A stretch of 64,000 nucleotides of DNA from Treponema sp. GTDB taxonomy: Bacteria > Spirochaetota > Spirochaetia > Treponematales > Treponemataceae. The translations under genes and the position numbers were made by a program. Below the pieces are notes generated by a model that was not told the origin of the DNA, ran no database searches, and saw nothing but the letters and a program-made list of their open reading frames with translations. This document shows positions 15,846 to 24,754 of this stretch, piece by piece. The stretch is from positions 1 to 64,000 of the forward strand of contig JALCCK010000003.1 of the NCBI GenBank assembly GCA_022640795.1, read 5' to 3'. Within the stretch, counting starts at the first letter, position 1. Each line of letters begins with the position of its first letter.

Positions 15846-17882
15846 TTACAGGGACGACAGCAGTGTGGCAATTTCATCTTTCTCAAAGTCAGGTGCATTT
15901 TCCTGTACGTATACAAGATATTTCTCGGCGTTGCTCTTGTCTCCCAGCGTGATGTAAACTTTCGCAAGTTCAACCGCCGCAGACCAGTCCTTGTTATCAG
16001 CCTTCAGCACATCGAGATACAGGACCCTCGCATTGTCGTATTGTGCAGCGCTGGCATAGGTCTGGGCCAAATTCTTTCTTGTTTCATTATTATTTTTGTC
16101 AATCTTAAGTGCATGCTGAAAATATGTTATTGCATTATCATAATCCTTTAATGCAAGATATGCGCTGCCGAGATTATTGTTGACTTCAAAATTATCAGGT
16201 TCTGCAGTATACGCCGGTTTGAGCATCTTCAGTGCATTGTCGGAATCCGGCGGATTCATGGAGAGAAACAGAGCTCCGAGATTGATTCTCGTCTTTACAT
16301 GTCCGGGATCATTCTTGAGCACTTCAGAATACAATTCTATGGCTTTATCGACAGTACCGCTTTTTTCGTTCATCAGTGCATAATTATAGACGATATTTAC
16401 TTTCGAAGCCTGCTGCAGCGACTCCCTGCTTTCGTAGGCTTCCGAAGCGTATGAAAGGGCACTTTTTAAATTACCGTCCGCATAGAGCGCGGTTGAAAGA
16501 TTATAGTACGTGAGCGGGTCCGATTTTCCGGGCGGCAAAAGTGCAACAGCCTTCTGAAATGATTTTTCAGAATTACTGTAATCGGCAAGTGCATAATAAA
16601 CGGAACCCAGTTCCCGATATGTCTGAATATTCACCGAATTAACAGAAAGTGCGGAGGAATAGGCTTTTACCGCTCCGTTATTGTCTCCGTGCCGCGCAAG
16701 TATACGGGCTTCTTCAATGTAAGATTTTTCGTGAGCAGGATTTATCGTATGAACTTTTCTGAAAGCTGCGAGCGCTCCCTGCCAGTTACCGAGCCTGTTC
16801 AGTGTAACGCCGAGGTTGTACTCAGCAGGATCAAAAGCGGCATTAAGTTTTACGGCCGTTTCAAAAGCCGATTTCGCACTGCTGTAATCTTTCGTACGAT
16901 ACTGCAGTTTCCCCAGATCATAGTAGTAAAGATAATTGCTGTTATCAATTCTGACGGCCGCGGTCAGTTCCTTTACGGCATTCTGCAGATGACCGTCAGA
17001 AGCTTCATTCATGCCGACTATATAATGCGCAGGGGCTTCGTTCGTCGAAAGGTCAAGCGCCGATTTCGCATAAGACAGAGCTGCAGTGTCAAGACGGTCT
17101 TTCGTATCTGCGTTTTTTTCCGTACGTGCGGCATTATAAAGGCTTTCTGCCATTTCAGAATATTTACCTGCCGAAAACTGAGGTTCTCCGTCCGAAACAG
17201 GAAGATTGTTTTGTGCTTTTGAAAAACAGCTGAGTGCATCATCTACATTTCCGATGGAAAGACTTGTTTTCCCCTGTTCTATAAGATCGTTAACGGTTGT
17301 TATTTCCTTCCTGAGAGCTGCACTTTTTTCAGCCAGTGCTGCTTCCTGTGCTTTCCGTTGTTCTTCCGCAGCTTTTGCCCGTTCTTCGGCAGCTTTCTGT
17401 TCGGCAGCTTTTTCAGCCGCATCAGCAGCCTGCTGTTTCTGCTGTTCGAGAAGAGCCTGTATCGCTTCCTGATTCTTGGCGGCGGCTTCATTTGTTTTGG
17501 CTATTTCGCTTGAAACGGAGCTCAGGCTCGACTGCATGGCACTGCTTATTTTTGACGTATCAATATTCACGTTTACGGAAGAATCTGCCGGTGAAGATTC
17601 TTTTTGAGCTGCACTGCCCTCTTTCTGCGCAGCAATCTCATCCATAAGATCCATCGCCTGCTTATCATCGGGATTCGAAAGAATCCTTTTCTCCAGCAGA
17701 TCCAGGGCACGATCATAAAGCCCTATGTCCCGATAATGCTGCACAAGTTTCATTTCATTTTCCTGAATTTCTGCAGTTTTCCGGGTTCCGCCCCCCGCAA
17801 AAAGGAAAATAGCCACTACAGCAGCTGCGCAGACGCCGGATAGAGTCAGTATCTTCTGTTTTTTTGTCATTCTTTTAAACAT
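15846..17882 (-). CDS. Membrane-anchored TPR protein with Ala/Glu coiled coil
   Basis: This 678-residue protein has an N-terminal membrane anchor (about 10-28), a short helical pair, a Ser-rich linker, an Ala/Glu/Lys-rich coiled coil at about 140-195 and then about a dozen TPR units to the C-terminus (for example AHYIVGMNEASDGHLQNAV, AEYNLGVTLNRLGNWQGAL). The start is supported by GGAG eight to nine bases upstream. A scaffold role at the inner membrane is likely; the partner is unknown. It follows the next TPR gene by 23 bases and is presumably co-transcribed. Confidence 0.8.
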   Translation of the reverse strand: MFKRMTKKQKILTLSGVCAAAVVAIFLFAGGGTRKTAEIQENEMKLVQHYRDIGLYDRALDLLEKRILSNPDDKQAMDLMDEIAAQKEGSAAQKESSPADSSVNVNIDTSKISSAMQSSLSSVSSEIAKTNEAAAKNQEAIQALLEQQKQQAADAAEKAAEQKAAEERAKAAEEQRKAQEAALAEKSAALRKEITTVNDLIEQGKTSLSIGNVDDALSCFSKAQNNLPVSDGEPQFSAGKYSEMAESLYNAARTEKNADTKDRLDTAALSYAKSALDLSTNEAPAHYIVGMNEASDGHLQNAVKELTAAVRIDNSNYLYYYDLGKLQYRTKDYSSAKSAFETAVKLNAAFDPAEYNLGVTLNRLGNWQGALAAFRKVHTINPAHEKSYIEEARILARHGDNNGAVKAYSSALSVNSVNIQTYRELGSVYYALADYSNSEKSFQKAVALLPPGKSDPLTYYNLSTALYADGNLKSALSYASEAYESRESLQQASKVNIVYNYALMNEKSGTVDKAIELYSEVLKNDPGHVKTRINLGALFLSMNPPDSDNALKMLKPAYTAEPDNFEVNNNLGSAYLALKDYDNAITYFQHALKIDKNNNETRKNLAQTYASAAQYDNARVLYLDVLKADNKDWSAAVELAKVYITLGDKSNAEKYLVYVQENAPDFEKDEIATLLSSL

Positions 17883-17905
17883 TTTTATCTCCGAAAAAAA
17901 ATTGG

Positions 17906-18712
17906 TTAATCGAGTTCCGCTTCATCATTATATTCGATAATATCTTCTGCCCCTGCCGAAACGTTGGTACTCTCGGTATCCTGAAGAGACGACGCAACAT
18001 CTTCAAGCAGTTTTTTCCGCCGGGCTGCTTCCGCGGCCGCTTTCTGGGCAGCCAGCTGCTGTTGCTTTGCTTCTTCTGCAGCCTTCTGTTCTGCAGCTTC
18101 TTTTTCCTGTGCAGCTGTTTCTTCCGCTATCCGTTTCTGTTCTGCCTTTAGCCGGGCCGCTTCTGCAGCAGCCTGTTCCGCCTGCGTTTTCCGTTTTTCA
18201 ATTTCAGATTTCAACAGTGCGACCAGTTTTTTTACCGCTTCATACTGTCCGTCACCGGGTGCTATCTCAAGAAATCGTTCATAGTCGGAAACGGAATTCT
18301 CAAGATTGTCCATCCGCAAATAACTGTTGGCTCTGTTCAAAAGTGGAGCCGTATACAAAGCGTCTGCTGCAATTGCCAGAGAATAATACTTGTTTGCACT
18401 CTTATAATCACCAGCGGCAAAAGCACTGTTTCCTGCATTAAAAGCAAGTACTTTCTTGTCCGTTCCGGGAACATTCAGTCCTTTCTCAAAAACAGAAATC
18501 GACTGTACATAGTCTCCGGTCTGATAATAAGCGATGCCAAGATAATTATAGGCAGCAGGATTAGCATCCGGTGCAGAAATTTCCTTTTCAAGAAGAGGAA
18601 TCGCAGCCTGCGGTTTGTTCTGCAAAAAAAGTTTTTCACCTTCGGTCTGTGCTGCTGCAGCATACAGCAGAAACAACAGTCCGCCGATGATACAGTTTTT
18701 TTTACAATTCAT
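17906..18712 (-). CDS. Exported TPR protein with Ala/Glu-rich tail
   Basis: This 268-residue protein has a signal peptide (MNCKKNCIIGGLLFLLYAAAA), about three TPR units (YNYLGIAYYQTGDYVQSISVF, FNAGNSAFAAGDYKSANKYY) and a long charged Ala/Glu/Lys/Gln coiled coil at about 165-240, ending in an acidic tail. GAGGAG lies ten bases before the ATG. It is the first gene of a two-gene TPR unit with the 678-residue protein. No enzyme motif is visible. Confidence 0.78.
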   Translation of the reverse strand: MNCKKNCIIGGLLFLLYAAAAQTEGEKLFLQNKPQAAIPLLEKEISAPDANPAAYNYLGIAYYQTGDYVQSISVFEKGLNVPGTDKKVLAFNAGNSAFAAGDYKSANKYYSLAIAADALYTAPLLNRANSYLRMDNLENSVSDYERFLEIAPGDGQYEAVKKLVALLKSEIEKRKTQAEQAAAEAARLKAEQKRIAEETAAQEKEAAEQKAAEEAKQQQLAAQKAAAEAARRKKLLEDVASSLQDTESTNVSAGAEDIIEYNDEAELD

Positions 18713-18903
18713 AGTACACTTACTCCTCTAAAAGCTCAAACGGAGATTGTTCGCCACAAACGGCGGAAAGATGATGACTGACCATGATGGTTCAAGAATC
18801 ATTTTTCCTTACCACGTAACCGGCAGCGGCCAGTTCTTGAATTTGACAGAGTCCTTTAAAAATACTACTCTTATACAAATACTGCTATTGTAACTCATTT
18901 ATG

Positions 18904-18912
18904 TGTTATAAT
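18904..18912 (+). promoter_or_regulatory. Extended -10 promoter of the TPR/Mrr-like gene
   Basis: A perfect TATAAT (18907-18912) is preceded by TGT, giving the extended -10 pattern. The -35 region is weak. GGAGG follows just before the ATG at 18929. The rest of the 216-base divergent spacer (18713-18928) shows nothing else I can name. Confidence 0.6.
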
Positions 18913-18928
18913 AAATATCGGAGGACAG

Positions 18929-20296
18929 ATGGCCGGAATTCAGATAATTATTATAGCTGCACTGGGAATAGGTGTCGCATTTCTCATATTTTTTATAGCA
19001 AAGTCCATCGCAGCCCCGAAACGTATTGATGAAATTCAAAAACTTCTGGATCAGGGTAAATACTCCTCGGCAATAAAAAAGACAAAAAATATTCTGTCAA
19101 AAGATCCCGACGATTATAAAGCACACTACTTTCTCGGAAAAGCATATATGGCTGAAAACAAGTCGGAACTGGCGCTGATGGAATATAAAATTGTAAATCA
19201 AACTGCAATATTTGACGCGGAACTGCCGGAAGTGGAATTCCGGCAGCAGATCGCGGCACTCTATATGAAATTCAACCAGCCGAAAGAAGCTTTAAAGCAG
19301 TACCTGCTTTTAACAAAACTTGATCCGGGCAATGCTGAAAACTATTACAATGTCGGTCAGCTGTATGATCAGGCAAACAGGGCTGATATCTCTCTGGGAT
19401 TCTATCAGAAAGCGATAAAACTCAATAAACGGCACGTGAAAGCTTATGCCGCTATGGGGCTGCAGCTTTATCGTTCAAAACAATACAAAGAAGCAAAAAA
19501 AGCCATAGATTATGCAATATCGCTGAGTCCGCAAACCTATTCAACGTATTATTACCAGGGAAAAATACTCAAGGACAACAAAGACTATCCGGGAGCTATA
19601 AAATCATTCGAAAAATCCCTGCGGGATCCGGACTACCGGCAACGTTCTCTCATAGAAAGAGGACTTTGCTATATGGCCGGAAAAAGTTATGATAACGCCG
19701 TAGCCGATCTGCTGCGTGCAGTATCCAGCGACAAAAACGGAACAAAATCAGAAACGCTGTATGCACGTTATTTTCTGGCAGACTGCTATGAAAAAACAAG
19801 AAAGATAGAAAAAGCCATCGACCAATGGAAACAGATTTATACAAAAAATCATACGTTCCGCGACGTGGCCGCAAAACTGACGGAATATCGGGATCTTGAA
19901 TCAAATGACAGCCTGAAAGAATATCTGACCTGTTCCGATGAAGAGTTTGAAGGAATTTGCAAGAGAGTTACAGTCACAGGGTTCGGGCTTTCACCGCAGC
20001 AAACTGATATAAAAAAGGATCTGGTTGAAATAATTGCTACAGAGAAAAAAAATGACGACTGGATGAGTATGCGGAAACAGACCTTTCTGCTTCGCTTTTA
20101 CCGGGATTCCGAACCGATACCGGACACGGAAGTACGAAACGTCGTAGAACGCGTAAAAGCAAAAAATTGCACAAAAGGGACTATATGTACCAGCACCGGC
20201 TTTACACGATCTGCTGTCGGATATGCGGAAAACAGACCGGTGGAACTCATCGGCAAGGAAAAACTTGAAAAGTTTCTGGACGGCGCGGGTATCTGA
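18929..20296 (+). CDS. Membrane TPR protein with degenerate Mrr_cat-like domain
   Basis: An N-terminal membrane helix (about 4-26) is followed by roughly seven TPR units (30-310) and a C-terminal domain (about 335-455). That domain follows the Mrr_cat restriction-endonuclease fold: EEFEGICKRVTVTGFG, KDLVEIIAT, then TKGTICTSTGFTRSAVGYAE and VELIGKEKLEKFLD, which match the usual TTSxFTxxAxxYA and LIDGxxL ending. The catalytic Q-x-K strand reads LLRFYR, so cleavage is unlikely. It may be a structural or DNA-sensing domain. SD GGAGG; the phosphoesterase gene begins two bases after its stop. Confidence 0.78.
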   Translation: MAGIQIIIIAALGIGVAFLIFFIAKSIAAPKRIDEIQKLLDQGKYSSAIKKTKNILSKDPDDYKAHYFLGKAYMAENKSELALMEYKIVNQTAIFDAELPEVEFRQQIAALYMKFNQPKEALKQYLLLTKLDPGNAENYYNVGQLYDQANRADISLGFYQKAIKLNKRHVKAYAAMGLQLYRSKQYKEAKKAIDYAISLSPQTYSTYYYQGKILKDNKDYPGAIKSFEKSLRDPDYRQRSLIERGLCYMAGKSYDNAVADLLRAVSSDKNGTKSETLYARYFLADCYEKTRKIEKAIDQWKQIYTKNHTFRDVAAKLTEYRDLESNDSLKEYLTCSDEEFEGICKRVTVTGFGLSPQQTDIKKDLVEIIATEKKNDDWMSMRKQTFLLRFYRDSEPIPDTEVRNVVERVKAKNCTKGTICTSTGFTRSAVGYAENRPVELIGKEKLEKFLDGAGI

Positions 20297-20298
20297 TT

Positions 20299-21066
20299 AT
20301 GAAACTATTGTGTGTCTCTGATCAAATTGATCCCCTCGTATACAGTGCAACAGCAAAAAAACGTTTTGCAGATGTTTCTGCGGTATTGTGCGCGGGTGAT
20401 CTGCCTATGGACTATATCGATTTTATTGTTTCCACGTTGAACAAACCGACCTATTTCGTATTCGGTAATCATAATCTTAAGGAATTCCGTTATTATCAGA
20501 AAGAACGGCTGGCATCTGTCTATCCCGGTCAAAATTCGTCTTCGGGCAGTGAACTGGCTTATTTAAAACACCATCATGGAGCACAAAATGCCGGGTTCAA
20601 AATGTTTGCCGATTATAATCTTCTTATGGAAGATCCTGCAACAGGCCGGGAAACCCCGCTTCTGATAGCAGGAATTCCAGGATCCAGACGATACAATGCG
20701 GGTTTAAATCAGTACTCCGACGCCTATATAAAATATCGGCTTCGGATGATGATTCCCCGTTTGATCAGCAACAAAATACGGTACGGCAGATATCTCGATA
20801 TTCTGCTTACGCATGCGACACCGCGTCATATTCATGATCTTGAGGACCCGTGTCATAAGGGGTTCGAAAGCTTTAACTGGTTTATACAAAAATACCAGCC
20901 GTCGTATCTTGTCCACGGACACATTCACCTCTATGATGCACGGATTCCGAGAATAACGGAAACAGGCAGAACATCTGTCGTCAATGCATTCGGCTATCAT
21001 ATTATCGAACTGCCGAAACCAATCGAAGAACAATCCAAAGACGGAGAAAACTCATGCAGGCACTAG
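20299..21066 (+). CDS. Calcineurin-like metallophosphoesterase
   Basis: This 255-residue protein has a recognisable phosphoesterase core: VLCAGDLPMDY, YFVFGNHNLKEF, DILLTHATPRHIHD and YLVHGHIHLYDAR. The usual first DxH motif is altered (CVSDQIDPLV), with the Asp kept and the His missing, so metal use may differ. The substrate is unknown. It lies two bases after the TPR/Mrr-like gene and overlaps the ParB-like gene by 13 bases, so the three are one unit. Confidence 0.85.
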   Translation: MKLLCVSDQIDPLVYSATAKKRFADVSAVLCAGDLPMDYIDFIVSTLNKPTYFVFGNHNLKEFRYYQKERLASVYPGQNSSSGSELAYLKHHHGAQNAGFKMFADYNLLMEDPATGRETPLLIAGIPGSRRYNAGLNQYSDAYIKYRLRMMIPRLISNKIRYGRYLDILLTHATPRHIHDLEDPCHKGFESFNWFIQKYQPSYLVHGHIHLYDARIPRITETGRTSVVNAFGYHIIELPKPIEEQSKDGENSCRH

Positions 21067-21986
21067 CTTCAACCCAGACTGAATCTGATTTCAGCAAAGC
21101 ACGAAACAAAGCATTCATAAATTCCATGCAGCATATTCTCAATCCGAAAGAAGCTTCACTTATTTCGCTCACCGAACTGAAAAAGCTTCTCAAACCGGCT
21201 GCGGAAGTCTATAAAGGATTGCAGGTCATTCCGCTTTCCAAAATAGTCGGCAGCGAAGGCCGGTATAAAGATTTCGATAATCATTTCTTTCCAAAAAATA
21301 TACATCTGAAAGCCCGGTGGGAACACGTCGACATGGCTCATATTCAGGATGTCATTCTGCCTCCCGTCCTTGTGTACGAACTGGGAGGTCTCTACTTTGT
21401 CAGGGACGGCAATCACCGGGTTTCCGTCGCAAAGGCCAGAGGAGAAGAATATATTGATGCGGAAGTAGTCAGTCTTCAGAGTGAAATAAAACTGAAACCG
21501 GAAACATCCCTCAAAAAAATGATAAAACAGGTGATCAACTATGAAAAGCGGGTATTCTATACTGAAACGAATTTCGGTGATATAACCGATTGCTGGTGCC
21601 TTGATTTTACCGAACCAGGACGGTACGATGTTATTTATAATCATATACTGACACATAAATATTATATTAACAGAGACAAAACTGAAGAAATCAGCATGCC
21701 GGACGCAATCATGTCGTGGTTCGAAACAGTATATCTGCCGGTCATATCGGTTATGGAGGCACAGCATGTGCTGAGAAAATTCCGGCATCGGACGGAAAGT
21801 GATTTGTATGTCTGGATCATGCGCTATTGGGCCGAACTCAAAGAAAAATTCGGTGATGATTACAGTCTCGATGAGGTAATTACACATTTTTCACGCCGGT
21901 ACGGCAGGAATTTTTTCAGAAGTCTTATGAATTTGTTTGAAGGAACGGTACTCAAAAAGACAATTGAAAAAAAATCACAGCATTAA
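21054..21986 (+). CDS. ParB-like domain protein
   Basis: This 310-residue protein has a ParB/sulfiredoxin-fold segment at about 60-145 (IQDVILPPVLVYELGGLYF, then VRDGNHRVSVAKARGEEYID). A C-terminal half of unknown fold follows, rich in aromatic residues. The same arrangement occurs in many bacterial proteins annotated as ParB-like regulators, but it lacks the helix-turn-helix of plasmid-segregating ParB, so it is unlikely to be the chromosome partition protein. It is the last gene of the TPR/phosphoesterase unit. Confidence 0.72.
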   Translation: MQALASTQTESDFSKARNKAFINSMQHILNPKEASLISLTELKKLLKPAAEVYKGLQVIPLSKIVGSEGRYKDFDNHFFPKNIHLKARWEHVDMAHIQDVILPPVLVYELGGLYFVRDGNHRVSVAKARGEEYIDAEVVSLQSEIKLKPETSLKKMIKQVINYEKRVFYTETNFGDITDCWCLDFTEPGRYDVIYNHILTHKYYINRDKTEEISMPDAIMSWFETVYLPVISVMEAQHVLRKFRHRTESDLYVWIMRYWAELKEKFGDDYSLDEVITHFSRRYGRNFFRSLMNLFEGTVLKKTIEKKSQH

Positions 21987-21991
21987 TATTC

Positions 21992-22020
21992 TTGACTCAT
22001 GTATTTTTCAATGTTAATAT
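21992..22020 (+). promoter_or_regulatory. Promoter of the first partner-switching operon
   Basis: TTGACT (21992-21997) and TAATAT (22015-22020) are 17 bases apart, giving a leader of about 43 bases before the TTG start at 22070. Confidence 0.65.
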
Positions 22021-22069
22021 AAGTTCTAATGTAAAACTGTTATTTATAAAGTAACGCAGGAGCGGGATC

Positions 22070-23719
22070 TTGTATTCAAATAATTTATTATTGGTTATTG
22101 AACTAGCGGCAGCAGCCGGATTACTGCTCGTTGTCTTTGTCTTTCTCATAATAAGTAAAGTCCGGCGGACGGCAAAAATAAGTTTTATATTCTTTCTTAT
22201 TCTGATACTCATGACAGCAGGAATAGTGTATTCCATCATTAAAGGGACTCCGGGGTATATGGTCTTTTCCGTTTTTTTATCACTGCTGCTCATGACTCCT
22301 TATTGTATTTTACTTGCATCAGGACATTCTGAAGAAAAGCATACAGACCAAAGAGCTTCTGAAACGGCAAAACAGCAGGACCAGCTCCCCGTAGCTGCTG
22401 AAATCTCTCAGGAAGAGATACAGCTTCTTGATGTAAACAGGGAATTCATCGTTCAGGCTTCAGAGGCATTTTCTTCAAAAACAGGTCTTGATACACTCCT
22501 GAAAAATATCAATTCAAAACTTATTCAGCTCTGTCATGCAGACGGGGGAGCCATCCTGTTACTTGACGAATTTGAAGACGTAATATCGGTACGCGCTTTC
22601 GACGGTGATTTTCCACCGCCATACAAGCTTCCCCGTGAGTTACCGCATAAAAAGACACATATCGATGCCAATTTTCGTCATGCACAATTCTCGCTGCATG
22701 ACAATCTCTTCGGTGAAATTGCCTTATCCGGAAAGCCGGAACTGATAAAAAATGCCCAGACTGATTCCCGTATCTATAAAAATGAGCCGGAGAATTTTCT
22801 CAAAAACGGCAGCCTTGTTCTCGTCCCCCTGAAACTGCACGATACAGTCATCGGGCTTTCGGCTCTTTCAAAATCGGCTGAGGAAGAGCCGTTTACAGCC
22901 GAAGAGTTTTCTACCGCCGTTACGGTTTCCGATTTTGCTTCTTCAGCTATTTCCTGTGTATACAGTTTCCAGGAAGTATCCGAACATACAGAGCTCAACA
23001 AAGAAGCGGATATAGCGGCACGAGTACAGAAAAGTCTGCTTCCTTCAAAGATTCCGGTCATTCCGGCTGCATCTGTGGGACTCTTTTCTATTCTGTCGGA
23101 AAACGTCTGCGGTGATTACTATGATATAATTTTTTCGCGAAAAGATCGCATTTCATTCATCATGGCTGATATAGCCGGTAAAGGCATGACGTCTCTGATG
23201 ATCATGATAATGATACGCGCAATGCTCAGACTGATAGTAAACACCACTCAGCCGGCGGGTAAAATTTTGAGCTGGGCAAATCACGGTATCTCGGAAGAAA
23301 CAGCCATAGACCATTTTGCAAGTCTCTCACTCATAAATTACAACAGCATAACAAGGGAGCTTGAAATAGCGACCGGCGGGACGATACCCATTCTTTATTA
23401 TTCAGTTAAAACCAATGAGATCAAAAAAATTTCAACGCCGAGTGAACCGATCGGAGTTGAAAAAAATACGGAGTATAAAACAGCTTTGTTAAAAACATCA
23501 CCTGGTGATATACTCGTAACATGTACAGACGGACTACTTGAATCTCTTAACGCTCGTGGTATACAATACTCTCTGGAAAGTCTGACTAATGTTGTGAAAA
23601 CGAATCATCAGCTGTCCGCCAGAGATATTTCAAATAAAGTCAAAACGGATTTTTTAAAATTCTGTGGCGACACAGCGCAGCACGATGATCAGTCATTGCT
23701 CGTCATCAAAATTCAGTAG
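22070..23719 (+). CDS. GAF-SpoIIE phosphatase, RsbU-like, membrane-anchored
   Basis: Three to four membrane helices fill residues 1-85. A GAF domain follows at about 130-300 (LIQLCHADGGAILLLDEFED), then a PP2C/SpoIIE phosphatase at about 320-549 with NVCGDYYDII, FIMADIAGKGMTSLM, CTDGLLESL and HDDQSLLVI, so all metal-binding motifs are present. It should dephosphorylate the STAS protein encoded next. The start codon is TTG, chosen because AGGAG lies eight bases upstream and the membrane region begins directly after it. It opens a three-gene unit. Confidence 0.9.
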   Translation: MYSNNLLLVIELAAAAGLLLVVFVFLIISKVRRTAKISFIFFLILILMTAGIVYSIIKGTPGYMVFSVFLSLLLMTPYCILLASGHSEEKHTDQRASETAKQQDQLPVAAEISQEEIQLLDVNREFIVQASEAFSSKTGLDTLLKNINSKLIQLCHADGGAILLLDEFEDVISVRAFDGDFPPPYKLPRELPHKKTHIDANFRHAQFSLHDNLFGEIALSGKPELIKNAQTDSRIYKNEPENFLKNGSLVLVPLKLHDTVIGLSALSKSAEEEPFTAEEFSTAVTVSDFASSAISCVYSFQEVSEHTELNKEADIAARVQKSLLPSKIPVIPAASVGLFSILSENVCGDYYDIIFSRKDRISFIMADIAGKGMTSLMIMIMIRAMLRLIVNTTQPAGKILSWANHGISEETAIDHFASLSLINYNSITRELEIATGGTIPILYYSVKTNEIKKISTPSEPIGVEKNTEYKTALLKTSPGDILVTCTDGLLESLNARGIQYSLESLTNVVKTNHQLSARDISNKVKTDFLKFCGDTAQHDDQSLLVIKIQ

Positions 23720-23736
23720 GTAAAAGGAGCTTCTTA

Positions 23737-24075
23737 ATGGAACTGAAGATACGAAAAAATACAGACATTTACATTATAGATGTAAATGGAGAAATGGATC
23801 TGTATAATTCCTATAAGCTCAAGGAACTCGTTATGAAAATGCTGGAAAAAGGCGTCAAAAAATTCATAATAAACCTTGAACAAGTAGACTATATAGATTC
23901 TTCGGGAATTGGTGCGTTAATTTACATCTGTTCGACAATTAAAAAGATGAAATATAAATTGTCGATCTCTAATATTCACGGTTCGGTAAAGAAAGTCATA
24001 GAACTGACAAAACTTATGGGGTACTTTCCAATTTCAAACAGTGTTGAAGAAGCACTGCTTATGGTAAAAGAATAA
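23737..24075 (+). CDS. STAS anti-sigma-factor antagonist (RsbV/SpoIIAA-like)
   Basis: This 112-residue single STAS domain has the phosphoacceptor motif YIDSSGIGAL at about 51-60. In the partner-switching scheme the unphosphorylated form binds the kinase encoded downstream, and the phosphatase upstream restores that form. A strong AAAGGAG Shine-Dalgarno precedes the start. No sigma factor is adjacent, so the output is unknown. Confidence 0.93.
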   Translation: MELKIRKNTDIYIIDVNGEMDLYNSYKLKELVMKMLEKGVKKFIINLEQVDYIDSSGIGALIYICSTIKKMKYKLSISNIHGSVKKVIELTKLMGYFPISNSVEEALLMVKE

Positions 24076-24099
24076 TTTATAAATATCACAGGGTTCATT

Positions 24100-24651
24100 A
24101 TGGAAAATATAAAAGAACTTCGTTCAGATGAGAACGATCCTTTGTTCGACAAGACAAATATGCTTCGAAAAGATTTCCCGTCTGATTTCAGACAAATTCG
24201 TTACTTCACACTTTTAATCGTACAGTCTGCTCCGACGGAAATAAAAGAACTGAACCTTCTCGAACAGCAGATCAGCGAAGTTATTAAAAATGCGGTGAAA
24301 CATGGAAATCATTGTGATATCAACAAAAAAGTTTCTGTATGGTATTCTTTCAGTCCTACACATGCGCATTTAATCGTTGAGGATGAAGGAACCGGTTTTA
24401 AAGACATCGAAAAATGGAATGAATTCAACCGTAAGCGGCTTGAATGCCTGCGGACACAGAATTTCGAAGAGCTCTCAAATTATGTTTCATTCCGGACAAA
24501 ACAAAGCGATGATCAGGACGGTGGTAACGCCTTGTTTGCAGCACTTGAGTACTGGAACGGGGGATTCGTTTACAATGGAAAAAGAAACGGAGTTGCCATG
24601 TTGAAGCGATTCCAGCAGAAGCACAGGGGCCTTATGGTCGATGGAGAATAA
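24100..24651 (+). CDS. RsbW-like GHKL serine kinase
   Basis: This 183-residue protein has the N-box ISEVIKNAVKHGNH and the G1-box VEDEGTGFKDIEKW of anti-sigma-factor kinases. The region after the G1 box (KRLECLRTQNFEELSNY) is nearly repeated in the paralogue at 56773-57312, which points to a duplicated lineage-specific subfamily. It should phosphorylate the STAS protein and bind an unknown target. It ends the operon before a strong terminator. Confidence 0.87.
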   Translation: MENIKELRSDENDPLFDKTNMLRKDFPSDFRQIRYFTLLIVQSAPTEIKELNLLEQQISEVIKNAVKHGNHCDINKKVSVWYSFSPTHAHLIVEDEGTGFKDIEKWNEFNRKRLECLRTQNFEELSNYVSFRTKQSDDQDGGNALFAALEYWNGGFVYNGKRNGVAMLKRFQQKHRGLMVDGE

Positions 24652-24701
24652 AACTCCGTAGAAAGGCTTCAAAAAACAGTTACGCTAAAAGAAAGTAAGA
24701 G

Positions 24702-24726
24702 ATCCCGGTCTGCCGGGATTTTTTAT
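24702..24726 (+). terminator. Terminator after the first partner-switching operon
   Basis: A 7-bp stem (ATCCCGG with CCGGGAT) and a TCTG loop are followed by TTTTTTATT. It lies about 50 bases after the kinase stop. Confidence 0.85.
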
Positions 24727-24754
24727 TTACAACCTGAAGCTGTTCAAGGATCAC

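Noticed and set aside
16689-17472. Plus-strand open frames across the TPR protein gene
   Set aside because: They are antisense to regular TPR repeats and an Ala/Glu coiled coil, whose codon patterns open the opposite frames.
21156-21887. A 243-codon minus-strand open frame
   Set aside because: It lies wholly antisense to the ParB-like gene, which has family motifs and proper coupling to its neighbour. The antisense product is rich in His, Phe and Ile with no domain.
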